DNA of 64,000 nt from contig NZ_JADILU010000003.1 in assembly GCF_015319355.1 (NCBI RefSeq), positions 558,001-622,000 on the forward strand, written 5' to 3'. Positions 17,897 to 26,640 of this stretch are shown piece after piece. The translations under genes and the position numbers were made by a program. This DNA comes from Psychroserpens luteus. GTDB lineage: Bacteria; Bacteroidota; Bacteroidia; Flavobacteriales; Flavobacteriaceae. The notes under the pieces were generated by a model. It was not told the origin of the DNA. It saw only the letters and a program-made list of their open reading frames with translations, and searched no databases. Every line of letters begins with the position of its first letter. Positions within the stretch are counted from its first letter, which is position 1.

Positions 17897-19351
17897 TTAC
17901 TTTTTCTCAAATAAAACAACGGTTTCAATATGTGCAGTATGCGGAAATTGATCTACTAAACTTATTTTTTTAATCTCATAACCAGCTTCCATTAATTGCT
18001 CAGTATCTCTAGCCTGTGTTGCAGGATTACAAGATACATAAACCAAACGTTCTGCATTTAGGTTTATTATTTTTTTAAGAGTTTTAGGTGCAATACCAGC
18101 TCTTGCAGGATCTAAAATAATGGTTCTAATTTTATTAGTGTATTCTGGATGCTCTGTTAAAAATTTACCAACATCTGCTGCGAAGAATTTTAGTCCTTCA
18201 ATATTATTTCGCTTAGCATTTTCTTTGGCATCTTCAATAGCTGCTGCAACAATATCTACACCAACAATTTTAGTGTTTTCAGCTTTATTAGCTATGATTT
18301 GACCAATAGTTCCTGTACCACAGAACAAATCTAAAACAACAGTGTTGTTTACAGATTCTTTGCTTTCTAAAACATAATCAACGACTTTAGAATATAATTT
18401 TTCTGCACATTTTGGGTTGGTTTGAAAAAAGCTTTTCATACTGATTTCAAAGTTTAGGCCTAATAATTCTTCAACAATTTTATCGTCGCCATAAACTAAA
18501 GAAATGCTTCCTGTTGTAGCAATGGTTCTATCTCCAATTTCATCATTTATGGTATGCAATAATCCTGCAACTCTATCGCCAAATAATTTCACTAAATAAG
18601 TCGCAAATTTGTCTAGATCAAACTGTGGTAAATCTGGTGAAGTTGTTACTAAATTAAATAAAAGTTTATTGGTTTTAAAAGATTTTCTAACTACAAAGTA
18701 TCTAAAGAAACCTTCTCTTTTTGGTGCATGCCAAGGTTCTAAACCTGTTTTTATACAATAGTCTTTAATGTCTTTTAGTTGATTTTCAAACTCAGCATCA
18801 AATAAACCTGAATCTTTATTGAGGTTATCACCACACCACCAAGTACCACGTTTTTTAAAACCAAGTGTGAATTCATCAATATCCGTTTTTAACTCATGGT
18901 CATAACCAATGGCAGAAAAGCCATATTCCATTTTATTTCTATAATGGAAAGTATTAGGCGAATCAACAAATTCATCAAATTTATCTTCAATATCAGCAAC
19001 TTTACCAATACGCTTAAACAATTCTAAAGTACTTTTCTTTTTGTATTGATGTTGTTTTTCTATCGGTAAATTAATATAAGGAGCACCAGGAATACTTTGA
19101 AAAGGCATCTCAATTTCATCTTCCGATGATTCTAAAACTTCAAAAAGTTTACCCTCTGCATATTTTTTACTACTCTTCTTAATCTGAGTTTTTACTAATT
19201 GTCCTGGTAATGTATTAGGAACAAAAACAACAAATTCTCCATATTCATTTCTAATACGACCAATACCTTTGCCTCCAAAAGCGTAATCTTCGATTAAAAT
19301 TTCAATGATTTGTCCGCGTTTTACAAATTTATTTCGTTCTCTTTTTGGCAT
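17897..19351 (-). CDS. rlmD: 23S rRNA (uracil-C5) methyltransferase RlmD
   Basis: The protein is 484 residues from ATG 19351 (MPKRERNKFVKRGQ). It carries a TRAM domain (residues about 10-70, EDYAFGGKGIGRI) and a central region. The C-terminal methyltransferase has VLDLFCGTGTIGQI near residue 345, LDPARAGIAP near 425 and the catalytic cysteine in YVSCNPATQARD. RlmD makes m5U1939 in 23S rRNA; the paralogue RlmCD is an alternative, as Bacteroidota often use one enzyme for more than one site. A start 21 bp upstream is possible. I do not see the four-cysteine Fe-S cluster of E. coli RlmD. Confidence 0.88.
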   Translation of the reverse strand: MPKRERNKFVKRGQIIEILIEDYAFGGKGIGRIRNEYGEFVVFVPNTLPGQLVKTQIKKSSKKYAEGKLFEVLESSEDEIEMPFQSIPGAPYINLPIEKQHQYKKKSTLELFKRIGKVADIEDKFDEFVDSPNTFHYRNKMEYGFSAIGYDHELKTDIDEFTLGFKKRGTWWCGDNLNKDSGLFDAEFENQLKDIKDYCIKTGLEPWHAPKREGFFRYFVVRKSFKTNKLLFNLVTTSPDLPQFDLDKFATYLVKLFGDRVAGLLHTINDEIGDRTIATTGSISLVYGDDKIVEELLGLNFEISMKSFFQTNPKCAEKLYSKVVDYVLESKESVNNTVVLDLFCGTGTIGQIIANKAENTKIVGVDIVAAAIEDAKENAKRNNIEGLKFFAADVGKFLTEHPEYTNKIRTIILDPARAGIAPKTLKKIINLNAERLVYVSCNPATQARDTEQLMEAGYEIKKISLVDQFPHTAHIETVVLFEKK

Positions 19352-19486
19352 TTTATGATGATTTGGATGCAAAGATAGCTGTAATTTTATAAATAGTTAA
19401 GCATAATTAGGTCTGTATAATTTAGATTAACTTTAAAATATTTTAAAATTAAATGAACCTTTTTAGAATTCTTTCGTCTTTAGAGT

Positions 19487-19993
19487 ATGCAAGTCACAAA
19501 CAACCATAAACGAATAATTAATCAACCTAAAGAAAAGGTATCTCAACTATTTAAAACTTTAGCGACACCACAAGATCAAATTTGGCCTCATAATAATTGG
19601 CCAGCAATGCGATTCAAAGACGGATTGAAAATAGGAAGCAAAGGAGGTCACGGAAGAATTCGTTACACAATCATTGCATTTGAAGCTGGAAATCATATTA
19701 AATTCAAATTCACAAAACCAGCTGGTTTTAATGGAACTCATGAGCTTACTGTTAAAGCTATTTCTAAAGTTACTTCGGAAATATCTCACAACATTACAAT
19801 GAACACGATTTTTAAAGCTAGTCTGCTGTGGATTTTCGTTATAAGATGGTTTCACGATGCTTTAATGGAAGACGCTTTTGATAACGTGGAGAATTATTTT
19901 TCCGAAGAAAAGAAAAAAACGAATTATAATTTTTGGGTTAAATTTCTTAGAGGTCATTACAAACGTAAATCGAATAAAACGAAAATAGCCTAA
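19487..19993 (+). CDS. SRPBCC family protein
   Basis: The 168-residue protein has the helix-grip (START/SRPBCC) pattern: an N-terminal strand and helices (KEKVSQLFKTLATPQDQIWP), a beta sheet (IRYTIIAFEAGNHIKFKFTKP) and a long C-terminal helix (RWFHDALMEDAFDNVENYF). Such proteins bind hydrophobic ligands. It ends directly at the TTG start of the ECF sigma gene, so it heads a three-gene operon with the sigma factor and the DUF6768 membrane protein. A TTCCGAAG copy in frame encodes FSEEK near its end. Confidence 0.78.
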   Translation: MQVTNNHKRIINQPKEKVSQLFKTLATPQDQIWPHNNWPAMRFKDGLKIGSKGGHGRIRYTIIAFEAGNHIKFKFTKPAGFNGTHELTVKAISKVTSEISHNITMNTIFKASLLWIFVIRWFHDALMEDAFDNVENYFSEEKKKTNYNFWVKFLRGHYKRKSNKTKIA

Positions 19994-20545
19994 TTGAAAA
20001 AAGATAACCACATAGATATTGCGCTTGTTGAAGCTTATCAAGCAGGAGATCAAAAAGCAATAGCAGCTTTGGTAAAGCGATGGCATGTGGTGTTTTGTAA
20101 AAAGGCCTTTTTTTTGGTAAAGGATTCAGATATATCCAAAGACATAGCTCAAGACTGTTGGCAAACCATAATGGCGAAATTAGATACTTTAGAAAAACCA
20201 TCTAGTTTTAAAAGTTGGGCTTTACGAATTGTGTATAATAAATCACTAGACGTTTTACGCCAACAGAGCAAGAATCATTTAAAGCAAACCAAAATTGATA
20301 ATTTACAAGTTGTAGAAGTTGATGATTACGAAGAAAACACAGCGCTTAAAGCTGCATTATTAAAAGCAATAAAACAATTGCCAAAACAACAACAAATCGT
20401 GGTGAGACTTTTTTATACTGAAGACTATTCACTTAAAGAAATGAGTGAGTTATTAAAAATATCTGTTGGGATATCAAAATCAAGATTGTTTCACGCCAGA
20501 GAAAAACTAAAATTAATACTAAAAGACAATAATTATGAAAACTAA
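19994..20545 (+). CDS. ECF-type RNA polymerase sigma factor
   Basis: The 183-residue protein has sigma region 2 (residues about 25-95, with DISKDIAQDCWQTIMAKL and SFKSWALRIVYNKSLDVLR). Region 4 covers about 125-180 (LPKQQQIVVRLFYTEDYSLKE and VGISKSRLFHAREKLK). The start codon is TTG, immediately after the stop of the SRPBCC gene. The following gene overlaps it by 11 bp and encodes a small membrane protein that may be its anti-sigma factor. The signal and target promoters cannot be read from the sequence. Confidence 0.9.
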   Translation: MKKDNHIDIALVEAYQAGDQKAIAALVKRWHVVFCKKAFFLVKDSDISKDIAQDCWQTIMAKLDTLEKPSSFKSWALRIVYNKSLDVLRQQSKNHLKQTKIDNLQVVEVDDYEENTALKAALLKAIKQLPKQQQIVVRLFYTEDYSLKEMSELLKISVGISKSRLFHAREKLKLILKDNNYEN

Positions 20546-20921
20546 TATGGAAGATATCGATCAATTAATTAAAGATACATTAACCCAAGAAGAAGCAAAG
20601 TTCTATGATAAGCTTGAAGAACAAAGCGTTTTAGGAATGATAGGAGGTTTGTTTACAGGTAAGAACAAATGGGTTGTAATTCTTATGAATATTATGACAC
20701 TAGTTTTCTTTGGACTCTTCATTTATTGTGTGGTCAATTTCTTTGACACAACAGAAACTAATGAATTACTAAAATGGGGAATTGGCAGTCTTGTGTTTTT
20801 AATTGGAGTAAGCATGCTAAAGATTTTTGCCTGGATGCAAATGGATAAAAATGCGATTCTAAGAGAAATGAAGCGTTTGGAGTTACAAGTCTCATCATTA
20901 TCTGTAAAAATTTCGGAATAA
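20535..20921 (+). CDS. DUF6768 membrane protein, possible anti-sigma partner
   Basis: The 128-residue protein has a soluble N-terminal part of about 45 residues (MEDIDQLIKDTLTQEEAKFY), two membrane helices (about 48-68 and 80-100) and a C-terminal amphipathic helix (AILREMKRLELQVSSL). This matches DUF6768 proteins, which follow ECF sigma genes in Bacteroidota. The overlap with the sigma gene suggests it controls it from the membrane. That role is inferred from position; no zinc-binding anti-sigma motif (HxxxCxxC) is present. Confidence 0.78.
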   Translation: MKTNMEDIDQLIKDTLTQEEAKFYDKLEEQSVLGMIGGLFTGKNKWVVILMNIMTLVFFGLFIYCVVNFFDTTETNELLKWGIGSLVFLIGVSMLKIFAWMQMDKNAILREMKRLELQVSSLSVKISE

Positions 20922-21044
20922 GCTTTTAAATTATTAATTTGCAAGCCTAGGGATGATTTCTCTCCTACGCTGCTTTTTCAGCTTCTCTGAAAGAATAAAG
21001 GTGATGAAGGAATGGTTATTTTATTAATTTAAAACAAAATTAAA

Positions 21045-22325
21045 ATGGCTGTTTTAGACCAATTAACTTCGCAACAAGCGATCGATTTAGAAAACAAGTA
21101 TGGTGCACACAATTACCATCCATTACCAGTAGTATTGAGTAGAGGAGAAGGTGTGTTTGTTTGGGATGTAGAAGGTAAGAAATATTATGATTTCCTATCT
21201 GCTTATTCTGCTGTAAACCAAGGACATTGTCATCCAAAAATTGTAGATGCAATGACTAAACAAGCTCAAACACTGAGTTTAACTTCTAGAGCATTTTATA
21301 ATGATGTGCTTGGGAAGTATGAGAAATACGCATCTGAGTATTTCAACTTTGACAAATTATTACCAATGAATACAGGAGCCGAAGCTGTTGAGACTGCTTT
21401 GAAAATTTGTAGAAAATGGGCTTATGAAGTTAAAGGTATTGCTGAGAATAAAGCTGAAATTATCGTATGTGAGAATAATTTCCACGGAAGAACAACAACT
21501 ATTATATCATTTAGTAATGATCCTGTTGCCAGAAAAAACTTTGGACCATATACAGATGGATTTATTAAGATTGAATACGATAACTTAAAAGCTTTAGAAG
21601 AAGCTTTAGAAAATAATAAGAATGTAGCAGGATTCTTAGTTGAACCAATTCAAGGTGAAGCAGGAGTTTTTGTACCAAGCGAAGGTTATTTAGCAAAAGC
21701 TAAAGCCTTATGTGAAAAGCATAATGTTTTATTTATTGCAGACGAAGTACAAACAGGAATTGCAAGAACAGGTCGTTTATTGGCTACCTGCGGAAATTGT
21801 AGTTGTGCAGATAAGAATTGCTCTGGTACTCCAGAAGTGAAACCAGATATTTTGATTCTTGGTAAAGCATTATCGGGAGGAGCATATCCTGTAAGTGCAG
21901 TTTTGGCTAATGATCCAATCATGAATGTGATTAGACCAGGAAACCATGGTAGTACATTTGGAGGAAATCCAATTGCTGCAGCTGTAGCTATTGCAGCTCT
22001 TGAAGTTGTTAGAGATGAGGATTTAGCTGAGCAAGCGTTTCAGTTAGGAGAATTGTTCCGAAGTGAATTAAATAAATATATCGAAACTAGTAGTTTAGTT
22101 AATCTTGTAAGAGGTAAAGGTCTATTAAATGCTATTGTTATCAATGATGATGAGGATAGTGATACTGCTTGGAATATCTGTTTGGCTCTTAGAGACAACG
22201 GACTCTTAGCTAAGCCAACTCATGGCAATATTATTCGTTTTGCACCACCATTGGTAATGACTAAAGAGCAACTGTTAGATTGTGTTTCAATTATTGTTAA
22301 AACGCTGAAACAATTTGAAGTTTAA
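21045..22325 (+). CDS. rocD: Ornithine aminotransferase
   Basis: The 426-residue class III aminotransferase matches ornithine--oxo-acid transaminase throughout ([44 protein letters not shown]). The PLP lysine is Lys274 in [16 protein letters not shown]. It converts ornithine and 2-oxoglutarate to glutamate semialdehyde in arginine and proline metabolism. Oddly, between the DEVQTG motif and the lysine it carries a loop with four cysteines, Cys249, 252, 254 and 259 ([11 protein letters not shown]), absent from the textbook enzyme. The leader at 20922-21044 may be structured. A strong terminator follows at 22357. Confidence 0.92.
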   Translation: MAVLDQLTSQQAIDLENKYGAHNYHPLPVVLSRGEGVFVWDVEGKKYYDFLSAYSAVNQGHCHPKIVDAMTKQAQTLSLTSRAFYNDVLGKYEKYASEYFNFDKLLPMNTGAEAVETALKICRKWAYEVKGIAENKAEIIVCENNFHGRTTTIISFSNDPVARKNFGPYTDGFIKIEYDNLKALEEALENNKNVAGFLVEPIQGEAGVFVPSEGYLAKAKALCEKHNVLFIADEVQTGIARTGRLLATCGNCSCADKNCSGTPEVKPDILILGKALSGGAYPVSAVLANDPIMNVIRPGNHGSTFGGNPIAAAVAIAALEVVRDEDLAEQAFQLGELFRSELNKYIETSSLVNLVRGKGLLNAIVINDDEDSDTAWNICLALRDNGLLAKPTHGNIIRFAPPLVMTKEQLLDCVSIIVKTLKQFEV

Positions 22326-22356
22326 ATTTTCAGAAGAAAATAATAAGCATAAAAAA

Positions 22357-22384
22357 AACCTCAATAGAAATATTGAGGTTTTTT
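22357..22384. terminator. Bidirectional terminator between rocD and the CCC-motif gene
   Basis: Perfect 10-bp arms AACCTCAATA and TATTGAGGTT around a GAAA tetraloop, with an A run before and a T run after. It sits between convergent genes and should serve both strands. Confidence 0.93.
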
Positions 22385-22406
22385 AATTTATGTTCTAATT
22401 GACTGA

Positions 22407-22757
22407 CTATTGATTTTGCTCAGCCCATTCTTGCATACGTTGTTGCAATAATTCTTGATCTTGTAAAGCTTCCCATCCAAAGGTAGAAATTGCCCAAACA
22501 GTAGCTAATAAATACAATACGCTAAGAACTAATCCTATAATTGCTAATATTTTTCCAGTTTTTACATTTTGAAAACCTGTGTACATATCAGGATTTTCAG
22601 CATATATAGCTGTTGCTTTTTGAGCTAGAATTATTGTAACTATTCCTAATACAATACCTATAACTCCATAGCAACAACATGTTACTATAGATAAGATTCC
22701 TAATACTAAAATTAGAGTTGAGTTTTTTAATTGTTCTTGAGTTTGATTGTGGTCCAT
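22407..22757 (-). CDS. CCC-motif membrane protein
   Basis: The 116-residue protein has a three-cysteine cluster in ILSIVTCCCYGVIGIVLG within its first membrane helix (about residues 15-45) and a second helix at about 67-92. A soluble, glutamine- and glutamate-rich tail follows. This matches the small CCC-motif membrane family of Bacteroidota, related to DUF4190. Its function is unknown. The start lies 10 bp after the stop of the DUF2752 gene, and the two families are often paired. Confidence 0.82.
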   Translation of the reverse strand: MDHNQTQEQLKNSTLILVLGILSIVTCCCYGVIGIVLGIVTIILAQKATAIYAENPDMYTGFQNVKTGKILAIIGLVLSVLYLLATVWAISTFGWEALQDQELLQQRMQEWAEQNQ

Positions 22758-22767
22758 GTTATAATTT

Positions 22768-23076
22768 TTAGTTGATAAAAGTTTTATATATAAAATTGCC
22801 TAATATGAGAAAGCCATTTATGAGAGCCAAAATAATAATTATTTTGTGAGCATGCTTAAAATTCATGAAGTAATTTATAAAGATAAGACCAACCAAAGCT
22901 ATTAAACTATAAATAGCTGGATACATTTGAAATGCAGCAATAAAATCACCATTTAGAATTAATGCTATTGAACGTTGCATACCGCAACCCATGCAATCTA
23001 AACCAAAGAGTTTTTTGTTTAAGCAAGGAAGCATGTAATCTTCTGGAGACATCATATTGATTGATATAAGTCTCAC
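22768..23076 (-). CDS. DUF2752 membrane protein
   Basis: The 102-residue protein carries the DUF2752 hallmark LFGLDCMGCGMQRSIALIL near residue 23, where C-x2-C-G-x2-R-S is invariant. Two to three membrane helices follow. The cysteines could be redox-active or bind metal; no role has been established. It precedes the CCC-motif gene by 10 bp on the same strand. Confidence 0.85.
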   Translation of the reverse strand: MRLISINMMSPEDYMLPCLNKKLFGLDCMGCGMQRSIALILNGDFIAAFQMYPAIYSLIALVGLIFINYFMNFKHAHKIIIILALINGFLILGNFIYKTFIN

Positions 23077-23103
23077 AAAAGTAGCAAAATATATTATTTA
23101 ATA

Positions 23104-24942
23104 TTAGTTTTTAATGACAACCTTCTTAGAAATAGCTTGATTATTATCAACGGTAACAGTAGCTACATAAATTCCATCACTTAATGATTTTGTTGTAAAT
23201 CGATATTCATTTTGAGTACCTACGTTATTAGTATTGAGAATAACTTTACCTGAAACATCTATAAGTCTTACAGATTTAATGTTTAAACTGTTTGGGTTTA
23301 AAACTGTTAGCTCTGAGTCTTTAGTGTTTTGGTAAACTATAAAATCTTCATCTGTGATTTCTTCAACATTTAAAGTTTCTGGAGCTTGGAATGTTATTTC
23401 AAAGCGGTTTGTGTAGTTTCCAGCTTGAAGATTGATGTTATAATTTTGTTCTCTTAAATCTATATAGATTTCGTTTTCGATATCATGAACATAGATAGGT
23501 TGAGAGGTGTCAAAATTTTGAACATCAAAGATACTAAACTCAATAGGTTGTTGGTTTTCTAACTTTATAACAACAGGGATTCTTTTTTCAATAGCAAAAG
23601 CATGTGCTTGTATAACGAAATCTTCATCGTCTTGTGTCCATGATGCATCTGTTGGTGAATCGTCAGAACCTGGAGCTTCTAAGCCATAATCGAAGCCATC
23701 TGTAGCTGTGTTATGGAAATTTTGAACCAACTGTCTTGTAAAATCTTGGTTAAAATTGACATTTAATCTAAAACGTTTAAAATCGCTAGGAACTATATTG
23801 AGTCCTAATTCATCGTATTGGGTTTCTTCTACACTTGAATTAGAATTTGTGGTAGTATTGTTTTGTCCATTTGTTCTAAAGAAATAGCTGTCTCCACTTG
23901 ATTCTTTTGTAAATACACGATGCTCATTTTTAACATATATTAAACTTGATCCAGAACCAGTTGCACCTTCAACCATAAAACCTTGACCAATAGGAATATA
24001 TCTTTTTGCTACTTTAGATGGACCAGGTCCTGGAGGGGTTGGTGCCGCATTACCTTGATCATCATAACCGTAAAATGTAGGAAAAGAAAAAGTTTCTACG
24101 CCTCCTGAAGAAATTGTATAAGCACCATAACCACCTACATAATCTGCTGTATTGTGTGTTGTTGGTGTTTGTTCCCAATAGTAAAGAACACCAGTTGTTG
24201 TTGGAGCGTATTCAGGAAGTCCAGGAGATACAGCAATATTTGTATTTTGAGGATCGTGAATTAAAAGTAGTGCATCAATAGCAGAAGGATAAGGGTTACC
24301 TATTAATGTAAAGTTATCTGCTAAGACGTTAGTTGTTATTGTACCATTATTTGGCTTACCTCTAAAATCATATAATTGACTTCCTCCTCCAATTCCTTTC
24401 ATGGTAAAACCTAAACCTGTTTGGATAGGAGTGTTTGAGTTTAATACAATCCAATCTGCATATAGATCTGAGACTACATAAGAGTATAACCAACGACTAG
24501 ATATAGTTAGTGGAGACGTAGCACCATCATCTGCTGTTGTGAATAGAGCATCATTACTAGTAATTAATCCAGTTGACTCGTCAATTAAATCAACTCTACT
24601 AGCTTCATTACCTGAAGCAACTGAATTATTTCCTACAGGTGAACACCAGTAATTATATGAAAACGTATTAGCAGTACCTGTTTGTTGAACACTCAGTTCT
24701 CCAACTCCAGAATTGGTTGAAACAGTATTACCTTGTAGTAATTGGGCTTCGTTACGTAAGTATATTTTACTGTTTGCATTATTAAGGTTAACAGCACCAG
24801 TTACAAATAAAGGCGCCACATCAGGAGCTTCAGTAAAGCCATCTCCATCGACGTAAATATATGCGCTATTGGTTACTGTTAATTGCGCAAAACCAAAAGT
24901 TGTAACTAAAACTGTAATTATGAGGGTGTACAATTTTTTCAT
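23104..24942 (-). CDS. T9SS-secreted surface protein with type A sorting domain
   Basis: The 612-residue protein has a signal peptide (MKKLYTLIITVLVTTFGFAQ) and a long middle rich in Asn, Thr and aromatic residues. It ends with a typical type IX secretion C-terminal domain: residues about 535-612, with LIDVSGKVIL and LSDGIYVATVTVD before KKVVIKN. The middle contains WCSPVGNNS and LIGNPYPSAIDA motifs common in flavobacterial surface proteins. It should be exported by T9SS and anchored to or released from the cell surface. No enzyme motif was recognised. Confidence 0.88.
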   Translation of the reverse strand: MKKLYTLIITVLVTTFGFAQLTVTNSAYIYVDGDGFTEAPDVAPLFVTGAVNLNNANSKIYLRNEAQLLQGNTVSTNSGVGELSVQQTGTANTFSYNYWCSPVGNNSVASGNEASRVDLIDESTGLITSNDALFTTADDGATSPLTISSRWLYSYVVSDLYADWIVLNSNTPIQTGLGFTMKGIGGGSQLYDFRGKPNNGTITTNVLADNFTLIGNPYPSAIDALLLIHDPQNTNIAVSPGLPEYAPTTTGVLYYWEQTPTTHNTADYVGGYGAYTISSGGVETFSFPTFYGYDDQGNAAPTPPGPGPSKVAKRYIPIGQGFMVEGATGSGSSLIYVKNEHRVFTKESSGDSYFFRTNGQNNTTTNSNSSVEETQYDELGLNIVPSDFKRFRLNVNFNQDFTRQLVQNFHNTATDGFDYGLEAPGSDDSPTDASWTQDDEDFVIQAHAFAIEKRIPVVIKLENQQPIEFSIFDVQNFDTSQPIYVHDIENEIYIDLREQNYNINLQAGNYTNRFEITFQAPETLNVEEITDEDFIVYQNTKDSELTVLNPNSLNIKSVRLIDVSGKVILNTNNVGTQNEYRFTTKSLSDGIYVATVTVDNNQAISKKVVIKN

Positions 24943-25156
24943 GGTAAATGGATTATTTTAATATTTAATGATATTATAATTAAAAGGTTAACTTTTTTGT
25001 GGTTTTTTAATACTGAATTTTTAGGTTAAGATTGAAAAAAATAAAATTTTTAGGGAACTACATGTATATGCTTTTAAATATAAGTAATTAAGCGTGTTTC
25101 TTATTCTTGAATTGTTGTAAGGCATCAATTCTCTATGGATTACTTATTATTTGCTT

Positions 25157-25579
25157 TTAATTATTGTTTTGAATTTTCTTTTCTGTTTTTGGTAACGATA
25201 AGTATTCCTTAAAAGATAATGCTTTTACAGGTTTAGATATAATTATTTTTGTTTTATCTGTTATCTTGTTGACTTCTGAATCTGAATTATATATTATCTT
25301 TTTTTTCGCTTTTTGAAGCCTATGATAATCAGACATTGAAAGAGCTACTACTTTTGGTTTGTCAATTATTTTTTTGTTACTATCTGTACGCGTATTAGAT
25401 TTTTCGCTGTTTAGATTTATAGCCTTCTTTTCGACTTTAGGACTATCAAGATATTCTGTTAAAGATAATGCTTTGACGGAAGGCAAAGTAATTTTGTTTT
25501 TTTTAAGCTCAATCGAATCTGATTGAGAATACGAAAATAACGAAAGAAATAAAATTAATATACTTATTGGCTTGTGCAT
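25157..25579 (-). CDS. Small exported protein with three 42-residue-spaced repeats
   Basis: The 140-residue protein has a signal peptide (MHKPISILILFLSLFSYSQ). The rest is built on three copies of a short motif, at residues 33-54, 75-96 and 117-136, each 42 residues apart. The copies share V-x-ALS-x-x-(E/D)Y-x-x-x-x-K-x-(E/K)KK-I, as in KALSLTEYLDSPKVEKK and KALSFKEYLSLPKTEKK. The linkers are rich in Lys, Ser and Asn. No family is recognised. It follows the 25591 gene by 11 bp, so the two are probably cotranscribed and secreted together. Confidence 0.7.
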   Translation of the reverse strand: MHKPISILILFLSLFSYSQSDSIELKKNKITLPSVKALSLTEYLDSPKVEKKAINLNSEKSNTRTDSNKKIIDKPKVVALSMSDYHRLQKAKKKIIYNSDSEVNKITDKTKIIISKPVKALSFKEYLSLPKTEKKIQNNN

Positions 25580-25590
25580 TTTTTTTGAGT

Positions 25591-26334
25591 TTAATTATTA
25601 ACTGAAATAATAAAATCCATATTGAGATAATCTGTACCACCACCAAAGATACCTGTGTTATTAGAGATTACAAATCTTACTTCACCTGTTCTAGCTTCTA
25701 CACTATGAATTGTAATATTATTTCCAATAGTACCACCCCAATCTCCAATCAAAGAAACGTTAACACTAGAAAAACTATTACAACTAGGTATTGTTGCTGT
25801 TAAATTATATGTTGTATTGGCATCTATATTCGAGGGTGGGTAATACCAGTATGTGGTATCTGAAAGTTTATTTTGAACAATCCATCTATTTTGAGCACTA
25901 CTGTACATTAATGTTATTGAAGAGTATCTTCCTGTTAAAATTAGATCTTGTTCAGAGGGTATTAAAATTCTATTAGCAGCAGCACCTCCAATATTATGTT
26001 CAATAACCATTATTTGGTTTGTAGTGTTTTGCAATGTTACAATTTGACCATCAGCTCCAGTTACAGGAATTAAGCCTGTAATTGTAAAAAAAGCGGTAGG
26101 ACCAGTTATTCTGTAATTTGAATATATAACTCCACTAGTTGAAGGAAGTGCGATATTATTATTGTTTCCATTAGTAAGTGTTAAAAGACCTCCATCTTTA
26201 GTAGAGATAGCACCATTTATATCCAATTGTGTTCTTGGAGTAGTTGTTCCAATTCCAACCTGAGCGTATATGAAACTTAAATTTGCTAAAGCAAAAACTA
26301 AAACAATTGTTTTGAGGTTGATTAACTTTTTCAT
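25591..26334 (-). CDS. Exported protein of the VGIGTTTP type
   Basis: The 247-residue protein has a signal peptide ending LSFIYA. It then has the motif QVGIGTTTPRTQLDINGAIS, typical of Bacteroidota surface proteins that resemble phage tail-fibre N-termini. The rest is beta-rich and glycine- and threonine-rich, ending TDYLNMDFIISVNN, without a type IX sorting domain. A fibrous or adhesive surface role is inferred. The repeat protein gene at 25157 follows after 11 bp on the same strand. Confidence 0.75.
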   Translation of the reverse strand: MKKLINLKTIVLVFALANLSFIYAQVGIGTTTPRTQLDINGAISTKDGGLLTLTNGNNNNIALPSTSGVIYSNYRITGPTAFFTITGLIPVTGADGQIVTLQNTTNQIMVIEHNIGGAAANRILIPSEQDLILTGRYSSITLMYSSAQNRWIVQNKLSDTTYWYYPPSNIDANTTYNLTATIPSCNSFSSVNVSLIGDWGGTIGNNITIHSVEARTGEVRFVISNNTGIFGGGTDYLNMDFIISVNN

Positions 26335-26448
26335 TTTGAATGGATTAGTGTAATGAAAATTAGTGATTATTTCTTACAAGTTATTTTACTTATTTGATTA
26401 TTATAACTAATTTCGATGAATCGTAAAATTCATCGTTAACATTATAGT

Positions 26449-26640
26449 ATGAGTAAAAAAATTAGTTATATTTTAATTATAATTGGCGGATTTGTAGCAA
26501 TTTATGCACAAGCCAAAGAAGAACAAAATCAATTAATTCTCATTGCAGGTATTGTTATTTTGATGCTTGGTATCTATAGTATTTCAAGAAATATCCCTAG
26601 CAAAACAAATCAAGAGGATGAACATCAAAATAATTTATAA
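26449..26640 (+). CDS. Small two-helix membrane protein
   Basis: The 63-residue protein has two membrane helices, SYILIIIGGFVAIYA and LILIAGIVILMLGIYSI, and a charged C-terminal tail. No family is recognised. The stop overlaps the ATG of the Smr gene (TAATG), so it is translationally coupled to that gene. The upstream region contains an 8-bp inverted repeat at 26414-26435. Confidence 0.7.
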   Translation: MSKKISYILIIIGGFVAIYAQAKEEQNQLILIAGIVILMLGIYSISRNIPSKTNQEDEHQNNL

